Below are positions 36,202 through 44,274 of a stretch of 64,000 nt of DNA, piece by piece (position 1 is the stretch's first letter; each line of letters opens with the position of its first letter). Source of the DNA: Planctomycetia bacterium (GTDB lineage: Bacteria; Planctomycetota; Planctomycetia; Pirellulales; UBA1268); contig JAPLNR010000054.1 of the NCBI GenBank assembly GCA_026401035.1, positions 81,351-145,350 on the forward strand, in the 5' to 3' direction. The position numbers and the translations under genes were made by a program. The notes below the pieces were generated by a model. The model searched no databases. It was not told the origin of the DNA and worked only from the letters and a program-made list of their open reading frames with translations.

Positions 36202-37668
36202 TTACTTTGTCGTCGGGGCGGCCGTCGGGGCCGCCGTCACGAGGACATCCTGCGGGTCTTCCACGAGACGGAGGCCGCGGAAGCGGACTTCCTGTGGAAC
36301 CTTGTTGGAATGGAGTTGCAGGCCGATCGGGCCGCTCTCGCAGAGCTCCGGCTTCGGATCGGTCCAGTCGAGCACCTCCTGCCCGTTGACTGCGAAGCGG
36401 ATGCGATTCCCGATCGCGAGGATCTCCATCTGGTTCCAGTCGTGCTGCTTGCCGGCCTTCTTCGCCTTGCCGTCCTGGTCGCCGCTGATGCCGTTGCGCC
36501 GGTAGAGGTCGTAGAGGCCCCAGCCGGAGGGAAACATCACGAGGTGCCCCTGGTAGCTCGAGGCCTCGCCATCCTTGTCGAACTTTTTCCCCCAGATGGC
36601 CACGCCGGAGTGCATCTCGCTCGTCGCGAGCTTGCCCTCGAGGAGCAGCCGGAAGTTGCGATACGGCTTCTTCGTCAGCAGGTAGGTGCTCACCTTCGGG
36701 GCGTTTTCAGCAGTGTTGCGGCCCACGATCTCGGCGCCATCGATCGACCAGTAGGGATCGATGTGCCCCTCCCAGCCCTCGAGGTCGCGGCCGTTGAAGA
36801 GCTTCACGGCCTTCGCCTGCTCCTCGGCCGGCAGGTTCACCGACGACGCCCAATCGGTCGCGGCGGCAGCCTCGCCGGGAGCGAGCGTGACGTCGGCCGC
36901 GGGCGTGCCGTCATCCTGCAGTTTGCCGGCGGCCCAGAGCGTGCCGCGGGTGACGAGGTCGAGAAACTCAGGCATCCGCACGGTCTCGGTGTAGTGGCCG
37001 ATCGTCGTGCCGAAGACACGGGTCTTGTGGTAGTCGTTGGTCCAGACCACCGTCTGGTTGCTCTTCCGCTCGCGGCTCATCGCCTCGGCAAGCGGCGTGG
37101 CGGTGGGAAACAGCTTGTCGCAGAAGTAGAGCTCCTCCTTGGGCAGCTTCCATTCCTTCGGCAGGCCGTTCACGATCGGATGCTTCCCGATGATGTTCGC
37201 CGTGTATTCGTAGTGGGCCCCGTGGCCGGGCGACTGGATGCCGCAGAATTCGAACCAGTCGTCGTTACCGGTGCGGTAGCAGTGCATCGCGCAGTGCATG
37301 AGCACGGCCGGCACGCCCTTCTTATGTTCGGCGACGATCCCCTTCACGAACTCCGGATCCTTGACGGCGGCGAAGCACTCGTTGTGGAAGACCACGTCGT
37401 AGCCCTTCGACCAGTCGGGCTTGGAATAGATCGACACCTTGTGGTCGGTGCTCGCGCCCCCTTCGTGGACGACCGTGACCTTCATCCGCGCCCGCGACGA
37501 GAGCCCCTCGGAGATCACCTTCTTCTGGCCGTCATAGTCGTGGCAGCAGCCACCGGTGATGTAGAGCACCTCGAGCGGCTTGCCCGCCTCCGCGGCCGAC
37601 ACGGCAGCGGGGAGAAGGATCGACAGGGCGAGTAGTCCAACGACGGCACGGGTGGCGAAGCGGATCAT
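36202..37668 (-). CDS. Exported ThuA-DUF1080 fusion
   Basis: A 488-residue exported protein with signal peptide about 1-26 (VVGLLALSILLPAAVSA). Residues 30-245 are a ThuA trehalose-utilisation-like domain of glutamine-amidotransferase fold (LEVLYITGGCCHDYDGQKKV, then CAMHCYR and HGAHYEYTANIIGKHPI). Residues 290-475 are a DUF1080 jelly roll (VKLFNGRDLEGWEGHIDPYW, then PVFK-free ending VRFRGLRLVED), now linked to 3-keto-disaccharide hydrolysis. GGAGG precedes the ATG at 37668. The fusion is recurrent in planctomycetes and suggests periplasmic processing of oxidised disaccharides, alongside the window's Gfo/Idh oxidoreductase. Confidence 0.88.
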   Translation of the reverse strand: MIRFATRAVVGLLALSILLPAAVSAAEAGKPLEVLYITGGCCHDYDGQKKVISEGLSSRARMKVTVVHEGGASTDHKVSIYSKPDWSKGYDVVFHNECFAAVKDPEFVKGIVAEHKKGVPAVLMHCAMHCYRTGNDDWFEFCGIQSPGHGAHYEYTANIIGKHPIVNGLPKEWKLPKEELYFCDKLFPTATPLAEAMSRERKSNQTVVWTNDYHKTRVFGTTIGHYTETVRMPEFLDLVTRGTLWAAGKLQDDGTPAADVTLAPGEAAAATDWASSVNLPAEEQAKAVKLFNGRDLEGWEGHIDPYWSIDGAEIVGRNTAENAPKVSTYLLTKKPYRNFRLLLEGKLATSEMHSGVAIWGKKFDKDGEASSYQGHLVMFPSGWGLYDLYRRNGISGDQDGKAKKAGKQHDWNQMEILAIGNRIRFAVNGQEVLDWTDPKPELCESGPIGLQLHSNKVPQEVRFRGLRLVEDPQDVLVTAAPTAAPTTK

Positions 37669-37715
37669 CGGGGCGGGCCTCCAGAGAGTGGGATTGCCCG
37701 CGGAGGATACCACGC

Positions 37716-38408
37716 TCACCGCCGGATCGCGATCACCCCGACGGCGAGCCGTCCGTCCGTAAAATATGGATCGCCGCCGCCGTTGCGGCCGTCGCGGGAG
37801 CCATGGAAGCGGTCGACCCAGTAAAAGCCGTCGAGCACGCCGGAGTCGCGGGTGTCGGTCAGGAGCTTGTTGCGTTCGCGGTCGATGTCCGGGCCGATGC
37901 GATGGGTCACGCCGCCGGTCGTGCGGCTGATCTCCACCCGCTCGTCGTAGGTGGCCGCGCCCAGCCAGAGCGGCTCGCCGTTGCCGTCGACTTCGGTCGA
38001 CCGCCAGAACCGCACGTGGTGTCGCTGCTTCGGGCTGTTGCCGACGGGCTGCTCGAACGCGAAGTCCTGCCGGCGGCTCCAGAGAAACAGGTCGCTCACC
38101 GGCGCATGTTCATACGGCTTCCGCAGCACCACGTCGGCGGCGATCCGCACCGACGTGCGGAGCGTGATCGGATCGGCGGCATACCAGCCGGCCGTGGCCA
38201 GCACGCGATGCAGTTCTTCGTCGGTTCCGATGAAGGCGACGTTGACGGCATCGCCGGGACGGCCGTCGTGCGTCGCGGTCACCCGCGGCGCGCGGGCGAG
38301 CGCCGGATGGCCGGTGATCGCGCCGTCGGGTTCCTGGCCAGATGAAGACGCCGGGGCGAGGTTCCACAGACAGCAGACGGCGAGCAGCAGGGGGGCGATG
38401 CGACACAC
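37716..38408 (-). CDS. Exported LssY C-terminal-domain protein
   Basis: A 230-residue exported protein starting at GTG 38408 with GGAG upstream. After a signal peptide (LLLAVCCLWNLAPASS) it matches the LssY C-terminal domain: GDAVNVAFIGTDEELHRVLA, then GWYAADPITLRTS, RKPYEHAPVSDLFLWSRRQD and RHHVRFWRS. LssY was named for a Legionella secretion-linked locus; the role of the free domain is not established. It lies 47 bases upstream of the ThuA-DUF1080 gene, so they may be co-transcribed. Confidence 0.75.
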   Translation of the reverse strand: MCRIAPLLLAVCCLWNLAPASSSGQEPDGAITGHPALARAPRVTATHDGRPGDAVNVAFIGTDEELHRVLATAGWYAADPITLRTSVRIAADVVLRKPYEHAPVSDLFLWSRRQDFAFEQPVGNSPKQRHHVRFWRSTEVDGNGEPLWLGAATYDERVEISRTTGGVTHRIGPDIDRERNKLLTDTRDSGVLDGFYWVDRFHGSRDGRNGGGDPYFTDGRLAVGVIAIRR

Positions 38409-38496
38409 GGGCGGCGGCTCCGAACGGGGGCGGTGAACGTGGAAGCGAGCGGGAAAATAGCGGCCACCCCAGGCCCCCTCAAGGCCATTCCGAGTC

Positions 38497-38675
38497 TGTC
38501 AGTGGTGTGGCGTTGGCTCACATGCCGTATTGCTCGCCGGCGGTGACATGCTCGGAGCCGCGGAAATTGCTACAGGAGGCTCGTGGGCGATTGCGAATCG
38601 TCCGTGAGTCGCAATTGTCTGCGTCTCCTGCGCGTGCCCCCGACCGACTCCTCAGCATCGGGAGTTGCTGGTGCC
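38497..38675. repeat. About 175-bp dispersed repeat, copy 1
   Basis: The segment aligns with 52083-52258 over its whole length at roughly 75-80% identity by eye, with strong blocks such as CGCCGGCGGTGACATGCTCG and GTCTCCTGCGCGTGCC. Both copies lie next to a perfect 18-bp palindrome (38684-38701 here, 52069-52086 there). A short part (CAACTCCCGATGCTGAGGAG) recurs inverted at 58767. No coding frame is conserved between copies. It could be a non-coding mobile element or a structured RNA. Confidence 0.7.
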
Positions 38676-38680
38676 GTAAG

Positions 38681-38701
38681 TAGGACAGGCTTCAGCCTGT
38701 C
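38681..38701 (+). repeat. Palindromic repeat with embedded TAG, not at a plus-strand gene end
   Basis: TAG at 38681-38683 is followed by the 18-bp palindrome at 38684-38701 and preceded by AAG. No plus-strand gene ends here; instead the minus-strand serpin gene ends seven bases away (38708), with the element in inverse orientation to it. It is probably a terminator structure for the serpin gene. Confidence 0.75.
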
Positions 38702-38707
38702 GGAGCT

Positions 38708-39949
38708 TCAGCCGCGGGGATCGCGGACGGTGCCGGCAAACAGGATCGTGCCCGTCGCCCGCTCGATGATCGCCCACGCAAACGGCCGGTCGGCCCGCAC
38801 CACGAGCGGCGGTTCGGTCGGGGGAGCCGCGCTTCGCACGCCGATGGCGACTCCCGTCGCCGCGGCCGCCTCAGTGCCCTCTTCAGTGACGTCGACGAAA
38901 CCTTCGTGCACGACCGCCGACACGACGAGATCCCGAGTGCCGTCGATGCCGGAGAAGTCGGCAAGCCCGCCTTCGAAGGCCTGCTTCATGCCCATCGCCA
39001 TCAGCGGCTCCTTGAGCGACAAGGGCCGGCGGGCGGTCCACCGTGGCAGCGCGAGCTCCACCGGCCGCGACTGCAGTGACTTTGTGCCGTTCACGGTCCA
39101 CTTGTCGCGCCAGTGGCTGTCGAACCCTGCGACCACCTGGTCGAGGCCGTCGGCCTCGTCGGGCACGGCGACGAGCATCGCCAGCCGGTTGCCCGCGTAG
39201 GGAATCTCGCAGGCGGTGACCGGATGACCAGCGACGGTCACCTTGCCGGCGGTCAGCCTGCCTGAGCGATGCATGAACGGCACTTCCGCCATCTGCCCTC
39301 CACGGAGCATGAACGGCTCGGGCCGCGTCGCACTCTTGTCAAACGGCTCGGCCCACGGGGCCTTGAAATAGAGGGCATTGGTCAGCACCATCCGCGTGAG
39401 TGGATCGATCGTGCCCGACTTCATCAGTTCGACGATCCTGCCCTCCGTGTTGTCGCTCACCCACTTGTTCACCTCCGCCCGCGCGGCCTCTGAGGCGCCG
39501 GCGAAATCGACCTCGCCGGGGGCCGCGTTGTGCCGCTCCTGGAGCAGCGTGGTGAACGCCGGATCGAGCGGCTTGCCCCGCTGCACCCAGAGCCGGTTGG
39601 CCCGCTCGAGCGTGACGAATTGTCCCTTGGCGATCTTGAATGTGCTCCGCAGCGACTCGACGGCGGCAGCCAACTGCTCGCGGTCGTCGGGCATACCGAG
39701 CACGCCGGCGATTTCCGCCGCCGTGCCGCCGCGGGCGCCGGCGTGGGTCATGGCCAGTGCTCCCCAGACGCTTGCCGGCGAGAGGATCACGTTGCCGTCA
39801 CCGGCCGTCCGCACGAGGTCCCAGGCCATCTTGGCGATCCCCTCCGACACCTCGGTGCCAGAGGTGGGGTCCGCGGCGCGAACATCAGTTCGCCAGGCGT
39901 GGGGGAAGGCACACGCAATCAACACGGCGACGACACACAAACGCTTCAT
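38708..39949 (-). CDS. Exported serpin (serine protease inhibitor)
   Basis: A 413-residue serpin with signal peptide 1-25. Fold motifs are present: NVILSPASVWGALAMTHAGA, then TNALYFKAPWAEPFDK and the shutter sequences near the C-terminus (DRPFAWAIIERATGTILFAG). The reactive loop carries a full inhibitory hinge, EEGTEAAAATGVAI. Counting 17 residues from its first Glu puts Arg at P1 and Ser at P1', predicting inhibition of trypsin-like proteases by suicide cleavage. GGAGAG seven bases before the ATG at 39949 fixes the start. It is probably periplasmic or secreted. Confidence 0.93.
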   Translation of the reverse strand: MKRLCVVAVLIACAFPHAWRTDVRAADPTSGTEVSEGIAKMAWDLVRTAGDGNVILSPASVWGALAMTHAGARGGTAAEIAGVLGMPDDREQLAAAVESLRSTFKIAKGQFVTLERANRLWVQRGKPLDPAFTTLLQERHNAAPGEVDFAGASEAARAEVNKWVSDNTEGRIVELMKSGTIDPLTRMVLTNALYFKAPWAEPFDKSATRPEPFMLRGGQMAEVPFMHRSGRLTAGKVTVAGHPVTACEIPYAGNRLAMLVAVPDEADGLDQVVAGFDSHWRDKWTVNGTKSLQSRPVELALPRWTARRPLSLKEPLMAMGMKQAFEGGLADFSGIDGTRDLVVSAVVHEGFVDVTEEGTEAAAATGVAIGVRSAAPPTEPPLVVRADRPFAWAIIERATGTILFAGTVRDPRG

Positions 39950-39992
39950 GGCACTCTCCTTCAATGACGCTCACTCGACCGTTTGCGGGGCT

Positions 39993-40103
39993 GTCTGCTC
40001 GAGCATGCCGGCGATCCGGCGACCCGGCGCGGTCATCGACAGCGTAGCGAGTTTTGCCACCGGCACCCAAGCGCGATTCGCTGCGGTTCGTCCGGCCCGG
40101 GCG
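39993..40103 (-). pseudogene. Duplicated 3' end of mutY
   Basis: These 111 bases match 41976-42086 with 106 identities and the same orientation. On the minus strand they encode AGRTAANRAWVPVAKLATLS and MTAPGRRIAGMLEQ, the C-terminus of the MutY protein encoded at 41966-43021. The copy is cut off from any upstream mutY sequence. With the real mutY end it brackets the outer-membrane-like gene at 40524-41378. Confidence 0.9.
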
Positions 40104-40371
40104 CAAGGAGAAACCCGACCGTTTCCGTCGCTTCCGCTTCGGGCTCGGCGACCTCCCGCCGTTCCGCTGAGCGGCTCGTGAGCCACCTGTGGAACCGCCC
40201 GGACTTCTGGGGGCGGCTCACGGAACGCCTGCCTTTCCCCCTGCAGGATCTTCCGGATCGGCCCTGGCTCGCGGACAGGAAGTCCGCCGCAACCGGAGGT
40301 TGCCAACAGTGCGAAGGCCAGGGATGGTTTCGCACTGGTAAAACAGTCTGAACGCGATCAGCCGGATGTCG

Positions 40372-40437
40372 CCGCCGCACGCTCTCGGTGAGCGTGGCCA
40401 GATCAGCTTGGGTGATCGGCCGCACCGGCAGGAACAC
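40372..40437 (-). pseudogene. Possible IS91-type transposase fragment
   Basis: On the minus strand this reads FLPVRPITQADLATLTESVR followed by RR. I recall a very similar stretch in putative IS91-family transposases of planctomycetes, where a helix of RVIRW type follows; here the following sequence is unrelated. The match is short and made from memory, so confidence is low. Confidence 0.3.
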
Positions 40438-40523
40438 CGGTGGGGCGTCGCACGCGGGCCGGTGCTGGGGCCATTCAGGAGCAGGACGGAGGCGCTACAG
40501 GCGAAGAGGGAGTGGCTGGCAAA

Positions 40524-41378
40524 CTACCGCCAGTTCCGGAATGGCTCGTAGATGCGAAACGCGAAGAATAGTTCGCTGGCACTGAATGCGGATCCAACGA
40601 CCTCGCTTCCTACAGGCGGTCCGGGAACATAGGAGATCGCCGCGGTCGAAGTACCATTGGCGATCTGAAAGAAGCGGTATCCGATGTCAAGGGTGATGCG
40701 CTCGGTGATCGCATAGGCAGTGCCACCACCAGCCTGCCATGCAAACGCACTCACATGCGGCGACGTCTCAATCTGATAATTGTCTGCCGGATTGAATTTC
40801 TGGTACGAGAACCGGTATCCACCAGCCCCAATGCCTCCGCCGACGTACATGGTCCACCTATCGGTGAGTTCATAGTCCCGCCAAAGGTTGACCATCGTTG
40901 ACCAGCCGTTTTTCGCTGTCGTCGTGAAGAGATACGTTTCCGGGCCTACAACTGAGTCAAACGTACTCGTGCGGTTGCTGACGAGGTTGTTCCGGCCACG
41001 GCCTTCGAACTCAACCCGCCAATCGCGGTCGAGCGCTTCGAAGGCAAAGCCGATGGCACCGCCCGCAGTAAAAAGCGACTGGTTGGCGGCAGGACTGGGC
41101 GATGGGTCACCGGTGCCGTTACCGTTCGGCCCGAGGGGTGTGCCGAGCGTAGCGAAGGAGTCGCCCACGATGCCTGCGATGTACAGACGTCGGGTATTTC
41201 TATTGCCACGGAAGAAACTGACCGGCTCGATCAGGTCGTTGAACGCCGCATCGTCGCACGACTGCTGAAGATCAATCGGCAGACCGAAGTCATCAATGCT
41301 TTGGCCGACATCATTGACTGCGTAGGCTCGGGCGACGGAGGCACACAACACCGCAGCAGCCAAGAGCAGCCTACGCAT
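40524..41378 (-). CDS. Outer-membrane beta-barrel-like protein
   Basis: A 284-residue exported protein with signal peptide about 1-20 (LLLAAAVLCASVARAYA). The rest alternates polar and hydrophobic residues in short strands with aromatic ends, typical of small beta-barrels (WRDYELTDRWTMYVGGGIGA, then ITERITLDIGYRFF), and ends on a strand with Phe-rich FFAFRIYEPF. GGGAGG lies before both GTG 41381 and ATG 41378; I use the ATG. It resembles OmpA-barrel or planctomycete BBP7-like porins. It sits between two copies of the mutY 3' end. The passenger or ligand is unknown. Confidence 0.72.
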   Translation of the reverse strand: MRRLLLAAAVLCASVARAYAVNDVGQSIDDFGLPIDLQQSCDDAAFNDLIEPVSFFRGNRNTRRLYIAGIVGDSFATLGTPLGPNGNGTGDPSPSPAANQSLFTAGGAIGFAFEALDRDWRVEFEGRGRNNLVSNRTSTFDSVVGPETYLFTTTAKNGWSTMVNLWRDYELTDRWTMYVGGGIGAGGYRFSYQKFNPADNYQIETSPHVSAFAWQAGGGTAYAITERITLDIGYRFFQIANGTSTAAISYVPGPPVGSEVVGSAFSASELFFAFRIYEPFRNWR

Positions 41379-41965
41379 CACCGAGCCTCCCTGCCGAGTT
41401 ACCCCATCGAGACGTACCCGTTAATCGTCAGGATCGGAAAGGCGAGTGTGATTCGTTGCGCGGCCATGGGGGGCGTTCGCCATTGCCCTCATCTTTGTTT
41501 TCAAGAGTTGTCCCGCCAGTCGGCACAAACTGCCTGTCCGCGTAGGCCTAAGGATAGCCCGGTCAATGGCACTTCCGCACCGGTCTTCCGGCTGACGGAC
41601 TGCCCTTGAGCAGCGAGATTGGGCGTTTCGGCCGTCCGGAGGCGGTTCGCCCAAACGCCGCGCATTCTCCTGTGGTGGCGTTTTTCTCGCGTCGGCGCAG
41701 ACCGCGTCCCAGTCGGGCCGCTCACCCCTGGCCGCATGGACGTTCGCGAGCGGCCCGGGCCGTGGGCGGAAGTCCACGCGGCCAAGAACCGCGTCCGCCT
41801 TTTGACGTCCTTTGTCCGTGCGGTGAATCGACGGTATAATCGACGCACGAGATGCGGCGATTATGGCTTTCATCCACGCAAGCGGACTGAAAAGGGGACG
41901 CAGCTCTTTTCGCGACCCAAAGCACCGTCCCATCGATTTTAGACGGGGGGTCGGCGCCGCGAGGA
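41379..41965. other. Spacer without a gene
   Basis: About 587 bp between the beta-barrel gene start and the mutY end. It contains copy B of the 30-bp dispersed repeat (41550-41579) and a promoter-like TTGTCC-17-TATAAT (41812-41817, 41835-41840) with no convincing downstream gene. Open frames here lack start signals and family features. Confidence 0.55.
41550..41579 (+). repeat. Dispersed 30-bp repeat, copy B
   Basis: Matches 2867-2896 with two transitions. Downstream bases (CTTCCGGCTGACGG) are partly shared with 26480-26490, suggesting the repeat was once longer. Confidence 0.6.
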
Positions 41966-43021
41966 TCAGCGGGACGTCTGTTCGAGCATGCCGGCGATCC
42001 GGCGACCCGGCGCGGTCATCGCGAGCGTGGCGAGTTTTGCCACCGGCACCCAAGCGCGATTCGCCGCGGTTCGTCCGGCCCGGGCGGCGGCACATTCGAC
42101 GATTTCAAGCGTGATTTTATGGTGCGTGACGGTGTGGGTGATCCTGCCCAGCCGCCGCGGTTTGCCGCAGCCGAGCGGCGCGAGGGCCTGCGATGTCGCC
42201 CGCCGCGGAAAATCCCAGAGGCCCGCCCACCATTCCTCCGGGCCGCGCCGCTCGACGAGCACGCGGCCGCCGCGCCAGACGACGACCGCCGTTTCGCGGA
42301 GCTGCTTCGTCTCGCGCCTCGCGGCCTTCATGGGAATCGTCGCGGTGCGGTTGGTCTGATTCGCCACGCAGCACGCCGCGAGCGGGCAGGCCGTGCAGAG
42401 CGGCCGCTCGGGCGTACAGACAAGTGCGCCCAGATCCATGACCGCCTGGTTGAACCGTCCCGGCGCGGTCTTCGGCACGAGCCGTTCCGCGATCTCCCAG
42501 ATCGGCGTATCGCCGCTGGGCCCGTCGAGCCGCTTGGCATGGCCCGCGAGCCGGGCGATCACGCGGCGGGAGTTGGCCTCCACGATTGGCGCCGGCACGT
42601 CGAACGCGATCGACGCAATCGCGCCGGCGGTGTAGCGGCCGATGCCGGGCAGACTGCGAAGCCCGTCGACCGTGTGTGGAAACCTGCCGCCATGCTCCGC
42701 CAGGAGCTGCTTGGCCGCTGCATGGAGCTGCCGCGCGCGGCGGTAGTAGCCGAGGCCCTCCCAGAGCCGCAGCACATCGTGCTCTTCGGCCTGCGCGAGC
42801 GCCTGCACGTCGGGAAACGCGGCGATGAACCGCACGAAGAAATCCTTCACCCGCTCGACCTGCGTCTGCTGGAGCATGATCTCGCTCACCCAAACGCGGT
42901 AGGGATCGCGAGACCGCCGCCAGGGCAGGTCGCGCCGCGCGCGGGCATACCAGGCGAGCAGCGGCCGCGCGATTTGCCGGGAAGAGGGAATCCCTGCAGC
43001 CTTCACGTTGCCCTTTGGCAC
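41966..43021 (-). CDS. mutY: A/G-specific adenine DNA glycosylase
   Basis: A 351-residue base-excision-repair enzyme that removes adenine mispaired with 8-oxoguanine. The N-terminal domain has VSEIMLQQTQV (catalytic Glu47) and the helix-hairpin-helix LRSLPGIGRYTAGAIAS. The iron-sulfur cluster ligands are Cys202, Cys209, Cys212 and Cys218 with the standard x6, x2, x5 spacing. The C-terminal NUDIX-like domain recognises 8-oxoG (WWAGLWDFPRR). The residue at the catalytic-Asp position is Glu148 (VEANSRRVI; LDGNV in Escherichia coli). I start at GTG 43021, preceded by AAGGGG. Its last 111 bp are duplicated at 40.0 kb. Confidence 0.93.
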   Translation of the reverse strand: MPKGNVKAAGIPSSRQIARPLLAWYARARRDLPWRRSRDPYRVWVSEIMLQQTQVERVKDFFVRFIAAFPDVQALAQAEEHDVLRLWEGLGYYRRARQLHAAAKQLLAEHGGRFPHTVDGLRSLPGIGRYTAGAIASIAFDVPAPIVEANSRRVIARLAGHAKRLDGPSGDTPIWEIAERLVPKTAPGRFNQAVMDLGALVCTPERPLCTACPLAACCVANQTNRTATIPMKAARRETKQLRETAVVVWRGGRVLVERRGPEEWWAGLWDFPRRATSQALAPLGCGKPRRLGRITHTVTHHKITLEIVECAAARAGRTAANRAWVPVAKLATLAMTAPGRRIAGMLEQTSR

Positions 43022-43105
43022 AGCGGCCCCTTGCAATCGGGTTTTTGTTCCGTTCCAACAACCTGAGGAGTGTAGCGTTCGTCTCCCGTTTTCAGCCCGG
43101 CATCA

Positions 43106-43615
43106 ATGGCAGAGAAACTTCAACTCAAGCAGCAGCAGCCGCCCGCGGGCAGCGGCTGGGAATTCGTGCAGCCGCGGTGTGCCCGCAAGCGGCGCGACGA
43201 CATCGCCGAGGTGGAGGCGATGGTGGAGGCGGGCGAGACGGAGATCGCGCGGGACGAACTGGTCTGGCTCCTTTCCGAGTGCCCCGATTTTCTCGAGGCC
43301 CACGTGCACCTCGGCCTGATCGCGTTGGAGGAGAACGATCCCAAGCTGGCCCGCGGCCACTTCGGCCGGGCCTACGAGCTCTGCCTCAAGACGCTCGAGG
43401 CGGCCGGCAACCCGCAGCCGCTGCCCTACTCGCTGCCCGGCAATCATCCATTCTATGAGGCCGCGAAGGGGCTCGTGCACTGCCTGCTCGAGACGGGCCG
43501 CCAGCCGATGGCGCGGGACATTTGCCGGCGGATCGCAGTTTTCGATTCATCCGATCCGCTCGGCATCCAGCGGCTCGTGGCCGCCGCCGGCAAGCCGCAG
43601 GAACGCCAGCCATGA
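43106..43615 (+). CDS. Tetratricopeptide-like protein upstream of tmk
   Basis: A 169-residue protein, mostly alpha-helical. Two or three TPR-type helix pairs can be seen (AMVEAGETEIARDELVWLLS, then AHVHLGLIALEENDPKLARG and GLVHCLLETGRQPMARDICR). It has no signal peptide. Its stop overlaps the tmk start by ATGA, so the two are co-translated with tmk and holB. It might be an adaptor, but its function is not known. The 84-bp spacer to the divergent mutY must hold both promoters. Confidence 0.75.
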   Translation: MAEKLQLKQQQPPAGSGWEFVQPRCARKRRDDIAEVEAMVEAGETEIARDELVWLLSECPDFLEAHVHLGLIALEENDPKLARGHFGRAYELCLKTLEAAGNPQPLPYSLPGNHPFYEAAKGLVHCLLETGRQPMARDICRRIAVFDSSDPLGIQRLVAAAGKPQERQP

Positions 43616-44253
43616 GCGACGATCGCGCGACAGGGGGCCGCTTCCTCACGCTCGAGGGCATCGACGGCGCGGGCAAGAGCTCGCAGATCGCGGCGCTCGC
43701 CGCCTGGCTGGGCCGGCAGGGCCGCGAAGTCGTCACCTGCCGCGATCCCGGTTCGACGGCGGCCGGTGATGCGATCCGCGGGATCCTTCTCGACAGGCAT
43801 GAGATTCACCTCGCCGCCACCGCCGAGATGTTTCTCTACATGGCCGCGCGGGCGCAGCTTGTCGGCGAGGTGATCCGTCCGGCACTCGACCGCGGTGCCT
43901 GGGTCGTTTCCGACCGCTACGTGCTTTCGAACATCGTCTACCAGGGGCATGCCGGCGGCCTCGATCCCGACGTGATCCGCGGCGTGGCCGAGGTGGCCAC
44001 GGGCGGGCTCATGCCGGATCTCGTGCTCGTGCTCGACGTCGATCTCGAGACAGCGGCGCGGCGGCTCGCCCGGCCGCTCGACAAGCTGGAGAATCGCGGC
44101 GACGGGTTTCGCCGCCGGCTGCACGACGGATACCATGCCGAGGCGGCGCGGAGCCCCGACCGCATCCGCCTCGTCGACGCCACCGGCGGCATCGACGACG
44201 TGGCCACGCGAATCCGCGACGTGGTGACCAAACGCTTTTCCGAACTGGCCTGA
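43612..44253 (+). CDS. tmk: Thymidylate kinase
   Basis: A 213-residue kinase converting dTMP to dTDP. The P-loop GIDGAGKS is at residues 16-23, the dTMP-binding DR-type motif is in TCRDPGST (residues 42-49), and SDRYVLSNIVYQG and the lid LENRGDGFRRRL follow. The ATG at 43612 overlaps the stop of the TPR-like gene. The holB gene follows 21 bases later, a common pairing because both feed DNA replication. Confidence 0.95.
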   Translation: MSDDRATGGRFLTLEGIDGAGKSSQIAALAAWLGRQGREVVTCRDPGSTAAGDAIRGILLDRHEIHLAATAEMFLYMAARAQLVGEVIRPALDRGAWVVSDRYVLSNIVYQGHAGGLDPDVIRGVAEVATGGLMPDLVLVLDVDLETAARRLARPLDKLENRGDGFRRRLHDGYHAEAARSPDRIRLVDATGGIDDVATRIRDVVTKRFSELA

Positions 44254-44274
44254 CATGAGCTGGCGGAGGCCGAT

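Larger units (their letters stand above)
39950..40523. other. 574-bp spacer with a mutY fragment and transposase debris
   Basis: The spacer holds a 111-bp copy of the mutY 3' end (39993-40103) and, at 40372-40437 on the minus strand, a short piece resembling an IS91-type transposase. A plus-strand frame ending at 40551 (GPFRSRTEALQAKREWLANY) looks like a remnant of some gene but could not be named. No intact gene is present. Confidence 0.6.

Noticed and set aside
36112..37635. 507-codon plus-strand frame opposite the ThuA-DUF1080 gene
   Set aside because: Complement of a well-supported gene; open only because of high GC at third positions. The same applies to 35194-36108 opposite carA and 57049-58611 opposite the HEAT gene.
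40366..40551. 61-codon plus-strand frame ending GPFRSRTEALQAKREWL
   Set aside because: The tail looks protein-like but there is no start signal and it overlaps debris and the end of the beta-barrel gene.
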